Shown: positions 1-9,116, numbered from the stretch's first letter. The stretch is DNA of 48,859 nt from JANPEZ01 sp031423155 (GCA_031423155.1 JANPEZ010000100.1:1-48859), one strand, 5' to 3'. The notes: generated from the sequence alone by a model not told the origin. Program-made: numbers and translations.

Positions 1-267
1 GTCGGCACCCATGGCTAAGAGCCGGCCGTCACTGAGGACGGCGATGTCGCCATTGCTCGGAAGGCCGGCGGGCTCGTTGGTTTCGGTCTTGATGGCGGCC
101 AGCGCGTATGCGATGACTGCGGCTGCCACGGCCAGCCCCAGCACACCTGCCCTGATCCTTTGGCTCCGGCGCTTGCGGTCGATCCGCCCGTGCAGTCCCT
201 CGAGCGTGAGCGGCTGCGGTTCGACCCGTTCGAGTTCACGTTCGATGAGCGTGCGGGTATCGGTCAT
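1..267 (-). CDS. Hypothetical single-pass membrane protein, partial
   Basis: Open frame of 89 codons that starts with ATG at 267 and runs off the window edge without a stop. The first ~38 residues are charged and rich in Arg and Glu. They are followed by one hydrophobic segment (about residues 43-58, rich in Ala/Val/Leu), and then a polar stretch that reads like the start of an extracytoplasmic domain. The start overlaps the stop of the upstream ECF sigma gene as ATGA, so the two are very likely co-translated. A membrane protein directly after an ECF sigma factor is often its regulator or anti-sigma factor, but no zinc-binding HxxxCxxC motif is visible here. The visible part is too short to name a family. 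Confidence 0.6.
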   Translation of the reverse strand, partial: MTDTRTLIERELERVEPQPLTLEGLHGRIDRKRRSQRIRAGVLGLAVAAAVIAYALAAIKTETNEPAGLPSNGDIAVLSDGRLLAMGAD

Positions 268-797
268 CGCAGTTCCTCCACCATGGTGGCTAGCGTCGTG
301 CGGGCCTGATGCGTGAGCGCGTAGACGGTCGACGCCTTGATGCCGAGCAGCTCGGCGGTCTGCTCACCCGAGTACCCCAGCGCCTCGGTCAGGACCAGAG
401 CCGCACGCTGGCGCGGGGTGAGCTGCGCCAGCGCGCGCGCAGCCGCGTCGCGATCATCGATCGGGGCGAACACATCGTCCGGCTCCGGGGAGATAGTCAC
501 GAGACGCTTCAGGGCCCGGGCAGCGCGTCGATAGTCGCTGCGGAACACGTTCATCGCGGTCCGATACAGATAGCCGGAAGGGTTATCCATCCTGGCGACC
601 AGATCCCATCGTTCGAGAACCTTGATGAACGCCTCTTGAGCTATGTCCTCAGCCTGCGAACGGCTGCCGCAGATGACGCAAAGCACGCGAAGCAGCCGGT
701 CGCTCTCGTCCTCGAAGAACGCCTCGAAGGTAAGGCTCTCCGCCGCCATGGTCCGGCTAGCGTTCCACGTTCCGATGACCTCTGCGGCCTCATCCAT
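264..797 (-). CDS. ECF RNA polymerase sigma factor
   Basis: Protein of about 177 residues with the two-domain layout of ECF sigma factors. Region 2 is near residues 25-95 (the QAEDIAQEAFIKVLERWD core is typical of sigma-70 region 2). Region 4 is near residues 120-175 (LTPRQRAALVLTEALGYSGE, then a helix-turn-helix, ELLGIKASTVYALTHQAR). It should direct RNA polymerase to a small regulon. The downstream overlapping gene encodes a membrane protein that may be its partner. The start is uncertain: ATG codons at 797 and 749 are both possible and neither has a strong Shine-Dalgarno sequence. The group within ECF cannot be assigned by eye. Confidence 0.85.
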   Translation of the reverse strand: MDEAAEVIGTWNASRTMAAESLTFEAFFEDESDRLLRVLCVICGSRSQAEDIAQEAFIKVLERWDLVARMDNPSGYLYRTAMNVFRSDYRRAARALKRLVTISPEPDDVFAPIDDRDAAARALAQLTPRQRAALVLTEALGYSGEQTAELLGIKASTVYALTHQARTTLATMVEELR

Positions 798-876
798 CGC
801 CTGAGAAACGCTCGCGGAGGCGTGAGTCTGTAGGCGATCCGGGCCTTTCCTGCGAGAGGTCCACCATGTGCGCTGG

Positions 877-1839
877 CTACAGGCACGCGCCGATTCCGTC
901 GGCGTCTCCTAGCGCTCGCGCAACGAGCCCTGCCGACGCTGAAAGCTGCATCTCACGATGCTGGAACTCCCTAGCCTCTCGCATCGCAAGCGCGGCCATC
1001 GAGCCGATCACGACGATCGACCCCAAGAACCGACGAGCACCCATCGTCTCTCCCAAGAGCAGCGCGCTGAACAGCAAGCCGAAGACCGGGATCAGCGTCA
1101 GGAACATCCCGGCACGTGCGGCCGAAGTTCGTCGCAGACCCGCGACGTAGAGCAAGAACGCCACGCCGTAGTAGAGAGCACCGGAGGCCACCGCGCTCAG
1201 CATCTGCACCGCGGTCGGATCGACCGCCGTCCACGATCGTCCCTGTGCGATGAGCAACACCACGACCGCGAACGCGAGCGCGCTGGTCTGCTGAAAGAAG
1301 ACGACGGGCAGCGTTCCATCCGTGAGGCCCATCCGGCGCAGGAGGATCGTGTACAGGGCGCACGCGAGAACCGACGCGAAAGTCAGAACCACCCCGATCA
1401 TCGACCCCGCCGCGGAGGGAGTGCCTACGATCAACGCCACGCCGGTCATCGCCGATGCGAGGCAGACGACGCTCCACAACGGCAGCCGCTCGCGGAGGAA
1501 GGCGAACGCCAACAACACGATGACGACCGGCTCGGTCGCCCAGACGATCACGGACACGGACGCATCGATCTGGGCAAGCGCCGTCAGACCAAGCGCGTAG
1601 GCGATCCCGGGGTTCAACACACCGAGCGCACCGATCTTCACGGCGTGCTGGATACCTCGCACGGAGGACCCGGTAACCAGAAGGAACGCTCCCAGCAGTA
1701 GGACACTGCAGGTCAACTGGAAGGGCAGCAGCACGGATGCTTCGAACCCGCCGAGTGCGGACTTGCTCAGCACAGTGCCGAGGCCCCAGCAAGCGGCCGC
1801 ACCGATCAGATACGAAGAGCGAAGGTGCGATCCGAACAC
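877..1839 (-). CDS. EamA/DMT-family transporter
   Basis: About 320 residues with ten hydrophobic segments arranged as two repeated halves of five, as in the drug/metabolite transporter (EamA, formerly DUF6) family. The first half begins near SSYLIGAAACWGLGTVLSK and contains the typical EP-VVIVLLAFAFLRERL segment. The second half ends with the family's FGLLFSALLLGE pattern. I chose GTG at 1839 because CAGGAG sits about six bases upstream; the open frame extends a further 37 codons with atypical sequence. Likely an inner-membrane exporter of small metabolites or amino acids; the substrate cannot be read from sequence. It is divergent from the GNAT gene at 1977. Confidence 0.8.
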   Translation of the reverse strand: MFGSHLRSSYLIGAAACWGLGTVLSKSALGGFEASVLLPFQLTCSVLLLGAFLLVTGSSVRGIQHAVKIGALGVLNPGIAYALGLTALAQIDASVSVIVWATEPVVIVLLAFAFLRERLPLWSVVCLASAMTGVALIVGTPSAAGSMIGVVLTFASVLACALYTILLRRMGLTDGTLPVVFFQQTSALAFAVVVLLIAQGRSWTAVDPTAVQMLSAVASGALYYGVAFLLYVAGLRRTSAARAGMFLTLIPVFGLLFSALLLGETMGARRFLGSIVVIGSMAALAMREAREFQHREMQLSASAGLVARALGDADGIGACL

Positions 1840-1976
1840 GCTCGACTCCTGTCCAGAAGTTGGGGGGATGGTAGACGAGGGAGTCAGACTCTCGCGAGAG
1901 AACGCCCGAACGGATCCGCAGGTGGTTCGGACGAGGCTTCCTGACCCCACACCAACACCGGAGGTAGGCTCCTGCG

Positions 1977-2513
1977 ATGCAGTTGCGCGTGAGTCGTCCC
2001 GAAGATGCAGAAGAGATCGATCGCGTTGTCGTAGCCGCGTTCGAGGAGGACGGCGAGGATGTCCGGGGACTCGTTCACGGCTTGCGAGCTATCGGATCGG
2101 AGCTCAGCGAGTTGTGCCTCGTGGCGATCGCGGAACGCAAGGTCGCGGGCTATGTCGGGATGGGCTCGATGACGTTGTCTTCGGCTACCGACGTCTTCGA
2201 CATCTTGATGCTTACCCCGCTAGCGGTGGAACCGGAGTTTCAAGGGCGGGGGATGGGGAGAGCATTGGTCGAGGCGGTGATCGCCGCCACCGAGCGTCGT
2301 CCCGAGCCGCTGCTGTTCGTCGAAGGCTGGGCGGATCCCAGGTCGGTCTATGCTCGCTACTTCGACGCGCTGCCCCCCGAGATCATCGCCCCTGCTGAGG
2401 CGTTCATGGTCGAGGCCTGCCAAGTTCGGAGGCTCTCATCCTTCGATCCGGCACTACATGCGGGCCACCTGCTTTACCCCGAGCCGGTCCGTCTTCTGAA
2501 CCATCAGGATTGA
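1977..2513 (+). CDS. GNAT-family N-acetyltransferase
   Basis: 178-residue protein with the GNAT fold: an N-terminal RVSRPEDAEEIDRVVVAAF segment, then LTPLAVEPEFQGRGMGRALV (about residues 78-98). The latter carries the acetyl-CoA-binding Q/R-x-x-G-x-G/A signature (QGRGMG). It resembles YhbS-like acetyltransferases. A GGAGG lies about 12 bases before the ATG, which is slightly long spacing. It is divergently arranged with the EamA transporter and convergent with the hydrolase at 2582. The acceptor substrate is unknown. Confidence 0.8.
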   Translation: MQLRVSRPEDAEEIDRVVVAAFEEDGEDVRGLVHGLRAIGSELSELCLVAIAERKVAGYVGMGSMTLSSATDVFDILMLTPLAVEPEFQGRGMGRALVEAVIAATERRPEPLLFVEGWADPRSVYARYFDALPPEIIAPAEAFMVEACQVRRLSSFDPALHAGHLLYPEPVRLLNHQD

Positions 2514-2581
2514 ACTCAGAGGCCGTACCCGCGTCTGGTGAGGCAGACCGGCGATCACCACCCGCGCCGAGAGCCAGGCGA

Positions 2582-3292
2582 TCAGCGGGTGGTGGCGACC
2601 AACATCTCGGCGAGGCGACCGGGCTGCTCGCGGAAGACCCCGTGGTCCGTATCTATCTCGACGACATCCGCGACGACCGATGCCGCCATCGCCCGTTGGG
2701 CCTCCGGTGGCACCAGTGTGTCCGCGGTGGTCAGGACATAGGTGATGCGGCCGGAGGTCGGCAGATCGCCGTTCCACTTCTGGCGCAGCGCGCCGATGCC
2801 CTGCGGACGTTGCGTCCGCTCGAGATACGACCGGATCGCGTCCTGCTCGGATGGATCGGCCGCGGCGATGTAGCGATCGATGTTCAGGGCGCACAGACCA
2901 GGGCCGGCACTGAGGATCAGACCGTCGAAGGCGGCGATCCCCGTTTCTTCACCGGCCTCGAACGGATCGCCTCCCGCGAACAGATCGAGCACCGACGCAC
3001 CATCACGCGGGATCCAGGCCGCGACGTACACCACAGGGAGGTCGGGGTGCTCCACGGCGATCCTCGAGGCTGTGAAACCTCCGAACGAGTAGCCGACCAG
3101 CACGACGTCGGCCAGGTCGTCGGGGAGCACGGCGCGCACGGCGTCCGCGTACTCCTCCAGGGCCGCGTCGGCGTCCTCGCACGGCAGGTCGACGACGACC
3201 ACCGCATGACCGGCCGACGTCAACGGCTCGATCAGCGGCTCCATCGAGGCGGGCGTATCCCAAGCTCCGGGCACGATGACGAACGTGGACAT
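2582..3292 (-). CDS. Alpha/beta-fold hydrolase
   Basis: 236 residues of the alpha/beta hydrolase superfamily. The strand TFVIVPGAW carries the oxyanion region. The nucleophile elbow GYSFGG gives the catalytic Ser, and the late TDHGVFREQP supplies the probable catalytic His. It resembles the small Actinobacteria-rich esterase/hydrolase group (salicylate-esterase-like or pyrethroid-hydrolase-like); the substrate is not known. I chose ATG at 3292 because GGAGGAGG lies seven bases upstream; a GTG two codons earlier (3298) is the alternative. Its promoter side lies just beyond the tRNA-Leu fragment at 3358. Confidence 0.82.
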   Translation of the reverse strand: MSTFVIVPGAWDTPASMEPLIEPLTSAGHAVVVVDLPCEDADAALEEYADAVRAVLPDDLADVVLVGYSFGGFTASRIAVEHPDLPVVYVAAWIPRDGASVLDLFAGGDPFEAGEETGIAAFDGLILSAGPGLCALNIDRYIAAADPSEQDAIRSYLERTQRPQGIGALRQKWNGDLPTSGRITYVLTTADTLVPPEAQRAMAASVVADVVEIDTDHGVFREQPGRLAEMLVATTR

Positions 3293-3357
3293 GGGCACCT
3301 CCTCCAGCTCCCTGACGGGGCATCAAACACCGCGAGGGGTCATCGCCGCAAGTCCCC

Positions 3358-3405
3358 TGGGCGAGGGGGGAGTTGAACCCACCTCGTTCGGAACTAGGGG
3401 CCTCA
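3358..3405 (-). repeat. Partial tRNA-Leu 3'-end duplicate (att-like repeat)
   Basis: Bases 3358-3380 are identical over 23 nt to the 3' end (T-arm plus acceptor strand plus discriminator) of the intact tRNA-Leu gene at 3835-3857, in the same orientation. Further into the tRNA body the match becomes degenerate but is still recognisable (TCCGAA in the variable arm). The copy has no D-arm or anticodon arm, so it is not a tRNA gene. A copy of a tRNA 3' end downstream of the intact tRNA is the classical footprint of integration by a tyrosine recombinase. The roughly 480-bp interval holds only an ABM-domain gene and no integrase. Confidence 0.7.
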
Positions 3406-3708
3406 GGAGGGTGACTCGGCGGAGGAGACCTCGAAGATCGTGTACTCCGGCGGTGAGACGAGTGCGCCACCATCGAAGAGCTCCATGGCCTTGGCCACTT
3501 CCCTCTGGGATTCCTGGCGCTCCAGGGCGGCTCTGTCCTCGAAGACTTCGACCGCCAGGACCGCGTCGGGGTCGGTCACATCGCGTGCGACGTCGAAATG
3601 CAGGACGCCGGGCAGTTTCCGGCTCGGATGGACGACATCTTTCATCGCGGCAAGGACCTCGTCCGTTCTGTCAGGTTGGCACTTAACCTTGAAGCGAACG
3701 ACGATCAT
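3403..3708 (-). CDS. ABM-domain protein (putative quinol monooxygenase-like)
   Basis: 101 residues, the usual length for single-domain antibiotic-biosynthesis monooxygenase (ABM/YgiN-like, dimeric ferredoxin-like fold) proteins. Typical features are MIVVRFKVK at the N-terminus, the PGVLHFDVARDV segment and the VEVFEDRAALERQ helix. Such proteins oxidise quinol-like compounds without cofactor or act as small-molecule-binding dimers; which applies here is unknown. The start is ATG at 3708, preceded by GGGAGGGG. The gene sits downstream of tRNA-Leu, and its stop codon falls inside the degenerate tRNA-Leu fragment at 3358-3405, so it may have arrived with the element that duplicated the tRNA end. 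Confidence 0.78.
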   Translation of the reverse strand: MIVVRFKVKCQPDRTDEVLAAMKDVVHPSRKLPGVLHFDVARDVTDPDAVLAVEVFEDRAALERQESQREVAKAMELFDGGALVSPPEYTIFEVSSAESPS

Positions 3709-3834
3709 TTCCCCTCCCGTCCAAGCGGGATCTTGCCGATGGCACGCTACGCCTCGAGGCAAACGGCCGCAAGCGCGCGCCGCTTGCGACGCAGGTTCCT
3801 CATCGCGCCTCACGGAGTTATCCGGGAAGAACGG

Positions 3835-3918
<84 letters not shown>

Positions 3919-4035
3919 GAGTGGAGTTCGAATGGTATCAGCGGCTTTCGAAGGCCCGTCCAGGAGCCGGGGCGGGCCTCGCGCTAGAATCGCGCTCGAG
4001 CCGCGGACCGACCCCCGCGACGCGCGAGGCCTGCG

Positions 4036-4728
4036 TTGCCGATCCTGCGTGACTTCGAACGAAGGTTGGAGGGCCTGGTCGAAGGGCTCTTCGCCAAGAC
4101 CTTCCGCAGCGGCCTTCAGCCCGTCGAGCTGGCGAAACGCCTGATGCGCGAGATGGATTCGGGCAAGACGGTTGGCCTGAGAGGCGTCGTCGCCCCGAAC
4201 CACTTCGAGTTCTCGCTCTCGCCAGTGGACAGCGAGAGGTTCGAGCAGGCCGAACGCGCGCTGATCGGCGAACTTCAACAGGTCGTTCGAGACGCCGCCG
4301 CCGAACGCGGGTGGGGCCTGGTCGGCCCTCCGGAGGTCTCATTCCAGATCGACGAGAAGCTGAAGAAGGGCGGATTCCACTGCGTGGCCGCTCTCGTCGA
4401 AGGCGAGGACAAGGTTGCACCGGTTCAGCCGGGAGCTTCGGCCTATCTGGTGATCGTCGATGCAGCAGGCGCCGAACCCCGCAGCGTGAGGCTCGGCCAT
4501 GCGTTGGCGACCATAGGCCGCCTCGCCGAGTGCGAGGTCGTGATCCGCGATCCGAGCGCCTCCCGCCGGCACGCGCAGATCCGCGAAACCGGCGGCGTCT
4601 ACACCCTTACGGATCTTGGTTCGACGAACGGTACGCAGTTGAACGGACAGACGATCCAGTCACGTGACCTCGCGGACGGGGACCGCATAGTCATCGGAGC
4701 GACCGTTCTCGAGTTCAGGAAGGACTGA
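4036..4728 (+). CDS. fhaA: FhaA-like protein: DUF3662 domain plus FHA domain
   Basis: 230 residues. The N-terminal ~110 residues match the DUF3662/FhaA-N domain (LRDFERRLEGLVEGLFAKTF, then VELAKRLMREMD). The C-terminal ~80 residues form a phosphothreonine-binding FHA domain with the conserved IGR...ECEVVIRD...SRRHAQI and DLGSTNGTQLNG motifs. In mycobacteria FhaA binds phosphorylated partners of PknB (including MviN) and regulates peptidoglycan synthesis. The start is TTG at 4036 with GAGG just upstream. It is the first gene of the long co-directional block running to hisI, and is followed one base later by fhaB. The linker between the two domains is much shorter than in mycobacterial FhaA. 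Confidence 0.92.
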   Translation: MPILRDFERRLEGLVEGLFAKTFRSGLQPVELAKRLMREMDSGKTVGLRGVVAPNHFEFSLSPVDSERFEQAERALIGELQQVVRDAAAERGWGLVGPPEVSFQIDEKLKKGGFHCVAALVEGEDKVAPVQPGASAYLVIVDAAGAEPRSVRLGHALATIGRLAECEVVIRDPSASRRHAQIRETGGVYTLTDLGSTNGTQLNGQTIQSRDLADGDRIVIGATVLEFRKD

Positions 4729-4729
4729 C

Positions 4730-5173
4730 TTGACGCCTTTCGCGCTCTCGGCGCTCAAGTACGGGTTGCTCGCCCTGCTCTATCTGTTCATCTGGCGCTC
4801 CTTCCGGCGGGTCGCCAAGGATCTTCGAGTAGCTGGCCCCTCGCGGGCCGGGGCTGCCGCTCCCTCCGGCAAGGGCGCGCCGCAGGCTAGCACCGTGCTC
4901 GTGCACCCGCCCGACGGCGGTCGGGCGCGCACCTTCAAGCTCGCAGCCTCGATGCTCATCGGACGAGCCGCAGAGTGCGAGATCCGGATCGATGACACCT
5001 ACGCCTCGCAACAGCACGCCCGCCTGTTCGGAAAGAGCGGCACCTGGTACGTCGAAGACCTCGGCTCGACGAACGGCACGTTCGTCAACGAACAGCGGCT
5101 CGCCGCGCCCGCGATCGTCCAACCGGGAGACAAGATCCGCGTCGGCACGACGGCTATGGAGCTGCGCCGATGA
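4730..5173 (+). CDS. fhaB: FhaB (FipA)-like membrane-anchored FHA protein
   Basis: 147 residues with an N-terminal transmembrane segment (about residues 8-22, LKYGLLALLYLFIWRSF) and a C-terminal FHA domain (about 70-147). The FHA motifs are IGRAAECEIRIDD, SQQHARL and DLGSTNGTFVNEQ, so the phosphothreonine-binding residues are present. Actinobacterial FhaB works next to PstP and PknB in cell-division and cell-wall control. The start is TTG at 4730, one base after the fhaA stop, and the end overlaps pstP by ATGA, which implies tight translational coupling. Confidence 0.92.
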   Translation: MTPFALSALKYGLLALLYLFIWRSFRRVAKDLRVAGPSRAGAAAPSGKGAPQASTVLVHPPDGGRARTFKLAASMLIGRAAECEIRIDDTYASQQHARLFGKSGTWYVEDLGSTNGTFVNEQRLAAPAIVQPGDKIRVGTTAMELRR

Positions 5174-6261
5174 GGGTGATCGCCGGAGTTGCGACGGACA
5201 TCGGCAAGGTCCGTGAGAACAACGAGGACTCCTACCTCGTGTCGGCGCCACTGTTCGCCGTCGCGGACGGGATGGGTGGCCACAAAGGCGGAGAGGTCGC
5301 ATCGCACCTTGCTCTGGACACGATCGAGTCGTTGGTCCGCGGCGGCGAGGGCGATCTGGCCGATCAGGTGAAACGTGCCAACAGCGCCGTTTTCGAAAGG
5401 GGCAGCGCCGACCGCTCGGTACGAGGCATGGGGACGACACTTACCGCGGCTCTGATGGAGCCCGACGCGGTTCGTCTGGTTCATGTCGGCGATAGCCGTG
5501 CGTACCTGCTTCGAGCGGGAGCGCTGCGGCAACTCACTCAGGACCACACTCTCGTCGGCAAGATGGTCTCCTCCGGAGAGATAACCAAGGCCGAAGCCGA
5601 GGTCCACCCGCATCGCAGCGTTCTGACCCGAGCATTGGGGATCGAACCAGAAGTGGAAGTAGATGAAACCACCGTGGCCCTGCTCGCAGGCGACAGGCTT
5701 CTCCTCTGCTCGGACGGACTAACCGCGATGGTCACGGAGGACCAGATCCAGGCGATCGTCGAGGCCGCCCCCGATGCACAGGACGCCGCGAACCGCCTGG
5801 TTCGCGCCGCGAACCGCGCCGGCGGCATCGACAACATCACCGTCGTCGTCCTCGATCTAGCCGAGGGCGAAGGCGTCTCGCTGCCCGGCGCTCGCCCCGT
5901 CCGGCGCCGGCGCGCGGTCTCCGCCAGGAAGCTCCTCGTTCGCTCGGTCGTCGCCCTCACGGTTGCCGGAGCGCTACTCGCGGGCTTCCGCTTCTACCTG
6001 GACCGGCAGTGGTACGTCGGCGCCTCCAACGGACAGGTCGCGGTCTATCAGGGGATCCCGGCGACGTTCGCCGGCTGGCACTTCAGCCACGTGGTCGAGG
6101 AGACCGATCTTCGAGCCGGCGAGGTCGAGGTTCTTACCCTCTACGGCTCGCTTCAAGAGGGCATAACGGCCGGGTCCCGCGAAGACGCCGCCGCCATCGT
6201 CGCCCAGATGCGCATGGACCTTGCGGCCGCGGGCGGCCGGACGACGGACGCCGCGAGTTGA
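5170..6261 (+). CDS. pstP: PP2C-family Ser/Thr protein phosphatase PstP
   Basis: 363 residues. The N-terminal PP2C domain (1-240) has the expected metal-binding motifs: VRENNEDS near residue 15, VADGMGGHKGGE near 32-43, HVGDSRAYL, LCSDGLT and GGIDNITVVV. A basic linker is followed by one transmembrane segment (about 256-280, starting LLVRSVVALTVAGALLAGF) and an extracytoplasmic tail of ~80 residues. It should dephosphorylate PknB, its substrates and FHA partners. The start overlaps fhaB (ATGA), and its stop overlaps the TTG start of the rodA gene. Confidence 0.93.
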   Translation: MRVIAGVATDIGKVRENNEDSYLVSAPLFAVADGMGGHKGGEVASHLALDTIESLVRGGEGDLADQVKRANSAVFERGSADRSVRGMGTTLTAALMEPDAVRLVHVGDSRAYLLRAGALRQLTQDHTLVGKMVSSGEITKAEAEVHPHRSVLTRALGIEPEVEVDETTVALLAGDRLLLCSDGLTAMVTEDQIQAIVEAAPDAQDAANRLVRAANRAGGIDNITVVVLDLAEGEGVSLPGARPVRRRRAVSARKLLVRSVVALTVAGALLAGFRFYLDRQWYVGASNGQVAVYQGIPATFAGWHFSHVVEETDLRAGEVEVLTLYGSLQEGITAGSREDAAAIVAQMRMDLAAAGGRTTDAAS

Positions 6262-7583
6262 GCAGCGCGCTCGAGATCCGCACGCCCCGCAGACGAACGG
6301 GCCTGCTGTTGCTGCTCATGGGTCTGGCGATCGGGTTCGGGGCGTATGCGAACGTGGGACTGGCCAGGCGAGGGCGGATCCCGGGGAACCTGGCCTTCTA
6401 CGTTGCCTTGATCGGGGGTGGGTTCCTCATCGCGTATGTGGTGCAGCGCAAGGTCGCTCCTCATGCGGACGCGGTCTTCCTTCCTGTTGCGGCGGTCCTG
6501 GCGGTCATCGGTTTCGCGATGATCTTCAGGCTGGTGCGTCCGACGCCCGACGGCTCTCTGGCAGCCGAACAGGCCACCTGGATGATGATCGGACTGGCTG
6601 GGTTCATAGGGACGCTGCTCTTCGTTCGCGACGACCGCCAGCTCGACTCATTCACCTACACGATCGGCCTGGCGGGTCTCGTGCTGTTGTTGTTGCCGAT
6701 CCTTCCGGGCATCGGGCAGACCATCAACGGAGCCCGGCTCTGGGTCGGCATCGGACCGATCTCGTTCCAGCCGTCGGAGTTCGGCAAGATCCTCGTGGTG
6801 GTGTTCCTGGCCTCCTACCTGGAGTCAAAACGGGAACTGTTGTCTACGGGCATGGGGCGGTTCGGCATCCCCCGGGTCAAGGACCTGGGTCCGCTGCTGC
6901 TCGCGTGGGGCACGTCGCTGGTGATCCTCTTCGCCGAGAAGGACCTGGGGGCTTCACTCCTGTACTTCGGAGTCTTCGTCGTGATGCTCTGGGTGGCGAC
7001 CGGCCGGCCCGTCTACCTGGTCATGGGACTGCTGCTGTTCGCCGCGGGCTCGGGAGTCGGCTACGTGGTTCTGCCGCACGTTCAGCAAAGGATCGATTAC
7101 TGGCTCCATGCTCTGGAAGCCAAGCACGTCTACGAACTCGGGTACGGCCAGATAGCGCAGGGTCAGTTCGGACTTGCCAGCGGGGGGCTCGTCGGCACCG
7201 GCCTGGGGGCGGGATCGCCGACGCTGATCCCCTACGCGGAGACCGACTTCATCTTCGCCGCGATCGGCGAGGAACTGGGCCTGCTCGGCACCTGCGCGGT
7301 CCTGCTCCTATACGTCGTGATCCTCGATCGGGGTCTGCGGCTCGCCGTCGAACGCACCGACGGCTTCGGCAAGCTGCTCGCGGCCGGGCTCACGACGAGC
7401 ATCGTGCTTCAGACCTTCGTCATCGTCGGCGGTGTTACCCGCCTGATCCCTTTGACGGGCATCACCTTGCCGTTCGTCTCATACGGCGGGTCCAGCCTCG
7501 TCGCGAACTTCGTCATCCTGGCACTGCTGGTACGGGTGTCGGCGGGCCCCTGGCAACGGAAGCTGAAGTCAGCCGATGGATAG
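6258..7583 (+). CDS. rodA: FtsW/RodA-type SEDS peptidoglycan polymerase
   Basis: About 441 residues with ~10-12 hydrophobic segments and the hallmarks of SEDS glycosyltransferases: INGARLWVGIGPISFQPSEF, then the FAEKDLGASLLYFGVF loop and the C-terminal PLTGITLPFVSYGGSSL signature. It polymerises lipid II into glycan strands and needs a class B PBP partner, which is the next gene. Context (fhaAB-pstP-rodA-pbpA-pknB) argues for the RodA paralogue of Actinobacteria and against the dcw-cluster FtsW. The start TTG at 6258 overlaps the pstP stop, and the gene's end overlaps pbpA by 8 bases. Confidence 0.9.
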   Translation: MSSALEIRTPRRRTGLLLLLMGLAIGFGAYANVGLARRGRIPGNLAFYVALIGGGFLIAYVVQRKVAPHADAVFLPVAAVLAVIGFAMIFRLVRPTPDGSLAAEQATWMMIGLAGFIGTLLFVRDDRQLDSFTYTIGLAGLVLLLLPILPGIGQTINGARLWVGIGPISFQPSEFGKILVVVFLASYLESKRELLSTGMGRFGIPRVKDLGPLLLAWGTSLVILFAEKDLGASLLYFGVFVVMLWVATGRPVYLVMGLLLFAAGSGVGYVVLPHVQQRIDYWLHALEAKHVYELGYGQIAQGQFGLASGGLVGTGLGAGSPTLIPYAETDFIFAAIGEELGLLGTCAVLLLYVVILDRGLRLAVERTDGFGKLLAAGLTTSIVLQTFVIVGGVTRLIPLTGITLPFVSYGGSSLVANFVILALLVRVSAGPWQRKLKSADG

Positions 7584-9108
7584 GAGGATCCGCCGCCTCG
7601 GACTGGCGCTATCGGCGCTCATGATGTTGCTGTTCGCGCAGGTGAGCTACGTTCAGGTGTTCGCGGCCAGCCGCATCGCCGACAACCCAGCTAACGCCTA
7701 TCGGCAGATCGTCGCCGAGTACGACGTCTTCCGAGGACCGATCCTTGCCAGTGATGGAACGACCGCCCTGGCGCTCAGCCGCCGGACCAAGGGAACGTTC
7801 ACCTATCAGCGCAGGTATCCGAATGGGCCGCTGTACGCGGGTCTGACGGGTTTCTACTCGCGTGTCTTCGGCAAGACCGAGCTGGAGAGATCGATGAACG
7901 CGTACCTGAACGGGGATGCGGGAGAGCTTGCAGCGCAAACCTTCGCGGACCTGCTCCTGGGCCGTCCGAAGAAGGGCGGAGCGGTCGTGACGACGATCGA
8001 CCCGATCATCCAGGCGGCGGCAGAACGCGCACTGGGCAGCAACCCGGGCGCGGTCGTGGCGATGCAGCCATCGACCGGCGACATCATCGCGCTCGTCTCC
8101 AACCCCTCCTATGACCCGAACGCATTGACGGCCGGTACCAGCGATGAGATCAAGACCGCGTGGGACCAGCTGAGCGCCGATCCCTCGAACCCGCTCGTGG
8201 CGCGCTCGAACGACGAGCTGTTCCCACCGGGTTCCACGTTCAAGATCATCACGGCCGCCGCGGCTCTCGAGAACGGTTACGGGCCCGACAGTGCCTGGCC
8301 CAATCCGCGCGAGCTGGACCTTCCTCTATCCACGGGTACCTTGCAGAACTTCGGGGGCGCCTGGTGCGCCGGCGGTGCCAAGCAGATCACGCTCGCGCAT
8401 GCGTTCCAGATCTCGTGCAACGTGACCTTCGGCGAAGTCGGACTCGCGCTCGGTCCGGAGAAGCTCCAGTCCCAAGCCGAGGCCTTCGGCTTCTGCCGGA
8501 CGAACCCGCCGGTTCAGACAGACTGCGCCTCCCCGACCTTCCAGGGCGAACCGTGGACGATGCCGTTCGTGACGGGTCGCTTCCCTGAGGCCGCCTACTT
8601 CCAGGGGAACGACCCGTTACTCGCGATCAGCTCCATCGGTCAGGACAACGTTCTGGCGAACCCGATCCAGATGGCACTGGTCGCTTCGGCGATAGCCAAC
8701 GGCGGGATCCAGATGCAGCCGCGGCTGGTCAGCGAGATCCGCGATCCGAACGGTCGAGTCGTCAAGACCTTCCCGCCGGAGCCCTACGGAACGCCCATCT
8801 CGCCTCAGACCGCCGCGCGGATGACCGCTTTCATGACGAGCGTCACGCAGCCTGGTGGAACCGCCTATCCGTACGCCGCCATCCCCGGAGTCACCGTGGC
8901 GGGCAAAACCGGGACCGCCCAACACGGAGACGGAGCCGATCCGCACGCCTGGTTCGTAGCCTTCGCGCCGGCCGGGCATCCTCAGATCGTCGTCGCCGTT
9001 ATCGTGCTGGATGGCGGTAGCCTTGGCAGCGAGGCGACCGGTGGCCATGTTGCGGCGCCGATCGCGAAGATCGTGATCGAGGCGGCGCTTCAGGCCGGAC
9101 TCGGATAA
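7576..9108 (+). CDS. pbpA: Class B penicillin-binding protein (PbpA)
   Basis: 510 residues. An N-terminal signal-anchor (about 10-30) is followed by a short PBP-dimer region (FRGPILASDGTTALA) and a transpeptidase domain with all three catalytic motifs: SxxK in FPPGSTFKIIT, SxN in ISCNVTFG, and KTG in VAGKTGTAQHG. It cross-links peptidoglycan in partnership with the SEDS protein encoded just upstream, whose gene it overlaps by eight bases. Its length is close to mycobacterial PbpA (~490). The extra Cys residues around ISCN and FCRTNPPVQTDC may form a disulfide outside the membrane. Confidence 0.93.
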   Translation: MDRRIRRLGLALSALMMLLFAQVSYVQVFAASRIADNPANAYRQIVAEYDVFRGPILASDGTTALALSRRTKGTFTYQRRYPNGPLYAGLTGFYSRVFGKTELERSMNAYLNGDAGELAAQTFADLLLGRPKKGGAVVTTIDPIIQAAAERALGSNPGAVVAMQPSTGDIIALVSNPSYDPNALTAGTSDEIKTAWDQLSADPSNPLVARSNDELFPPGSTFKIITAAAALENGYGPDSAWPNPRELDLPLSTGTLQNFGGAWCAGGAKQITLAHAFQISCNVTFGEVGLALGPEKLQSQAEAFGFCRTNPPVQTDCASPTFQGEPWTMPFVTGRFPEAAYFQGNDPLLAISSIGQDNVLANPIQMALVASAIANGGIQMQPRLVSEIRDPNGRVVKTFPPEPYGTPISPQTAARMTAFMTSVTQPGGTAYPYAAIPGVTVAGKTGTAQHGDGADPHAWFVAFAPAGHPQIVVAVIVLDGGSLGSEATGGHVAAPIAKIVIEAALQAGLG

Positions 9109-9116
9109 GGGAGCGT

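Noticed and set aside
3358..3405. Second tRNA gene
   Set aside because: It has only the 3' half of a tRNA; the D-arm and anticodon arm are missing.
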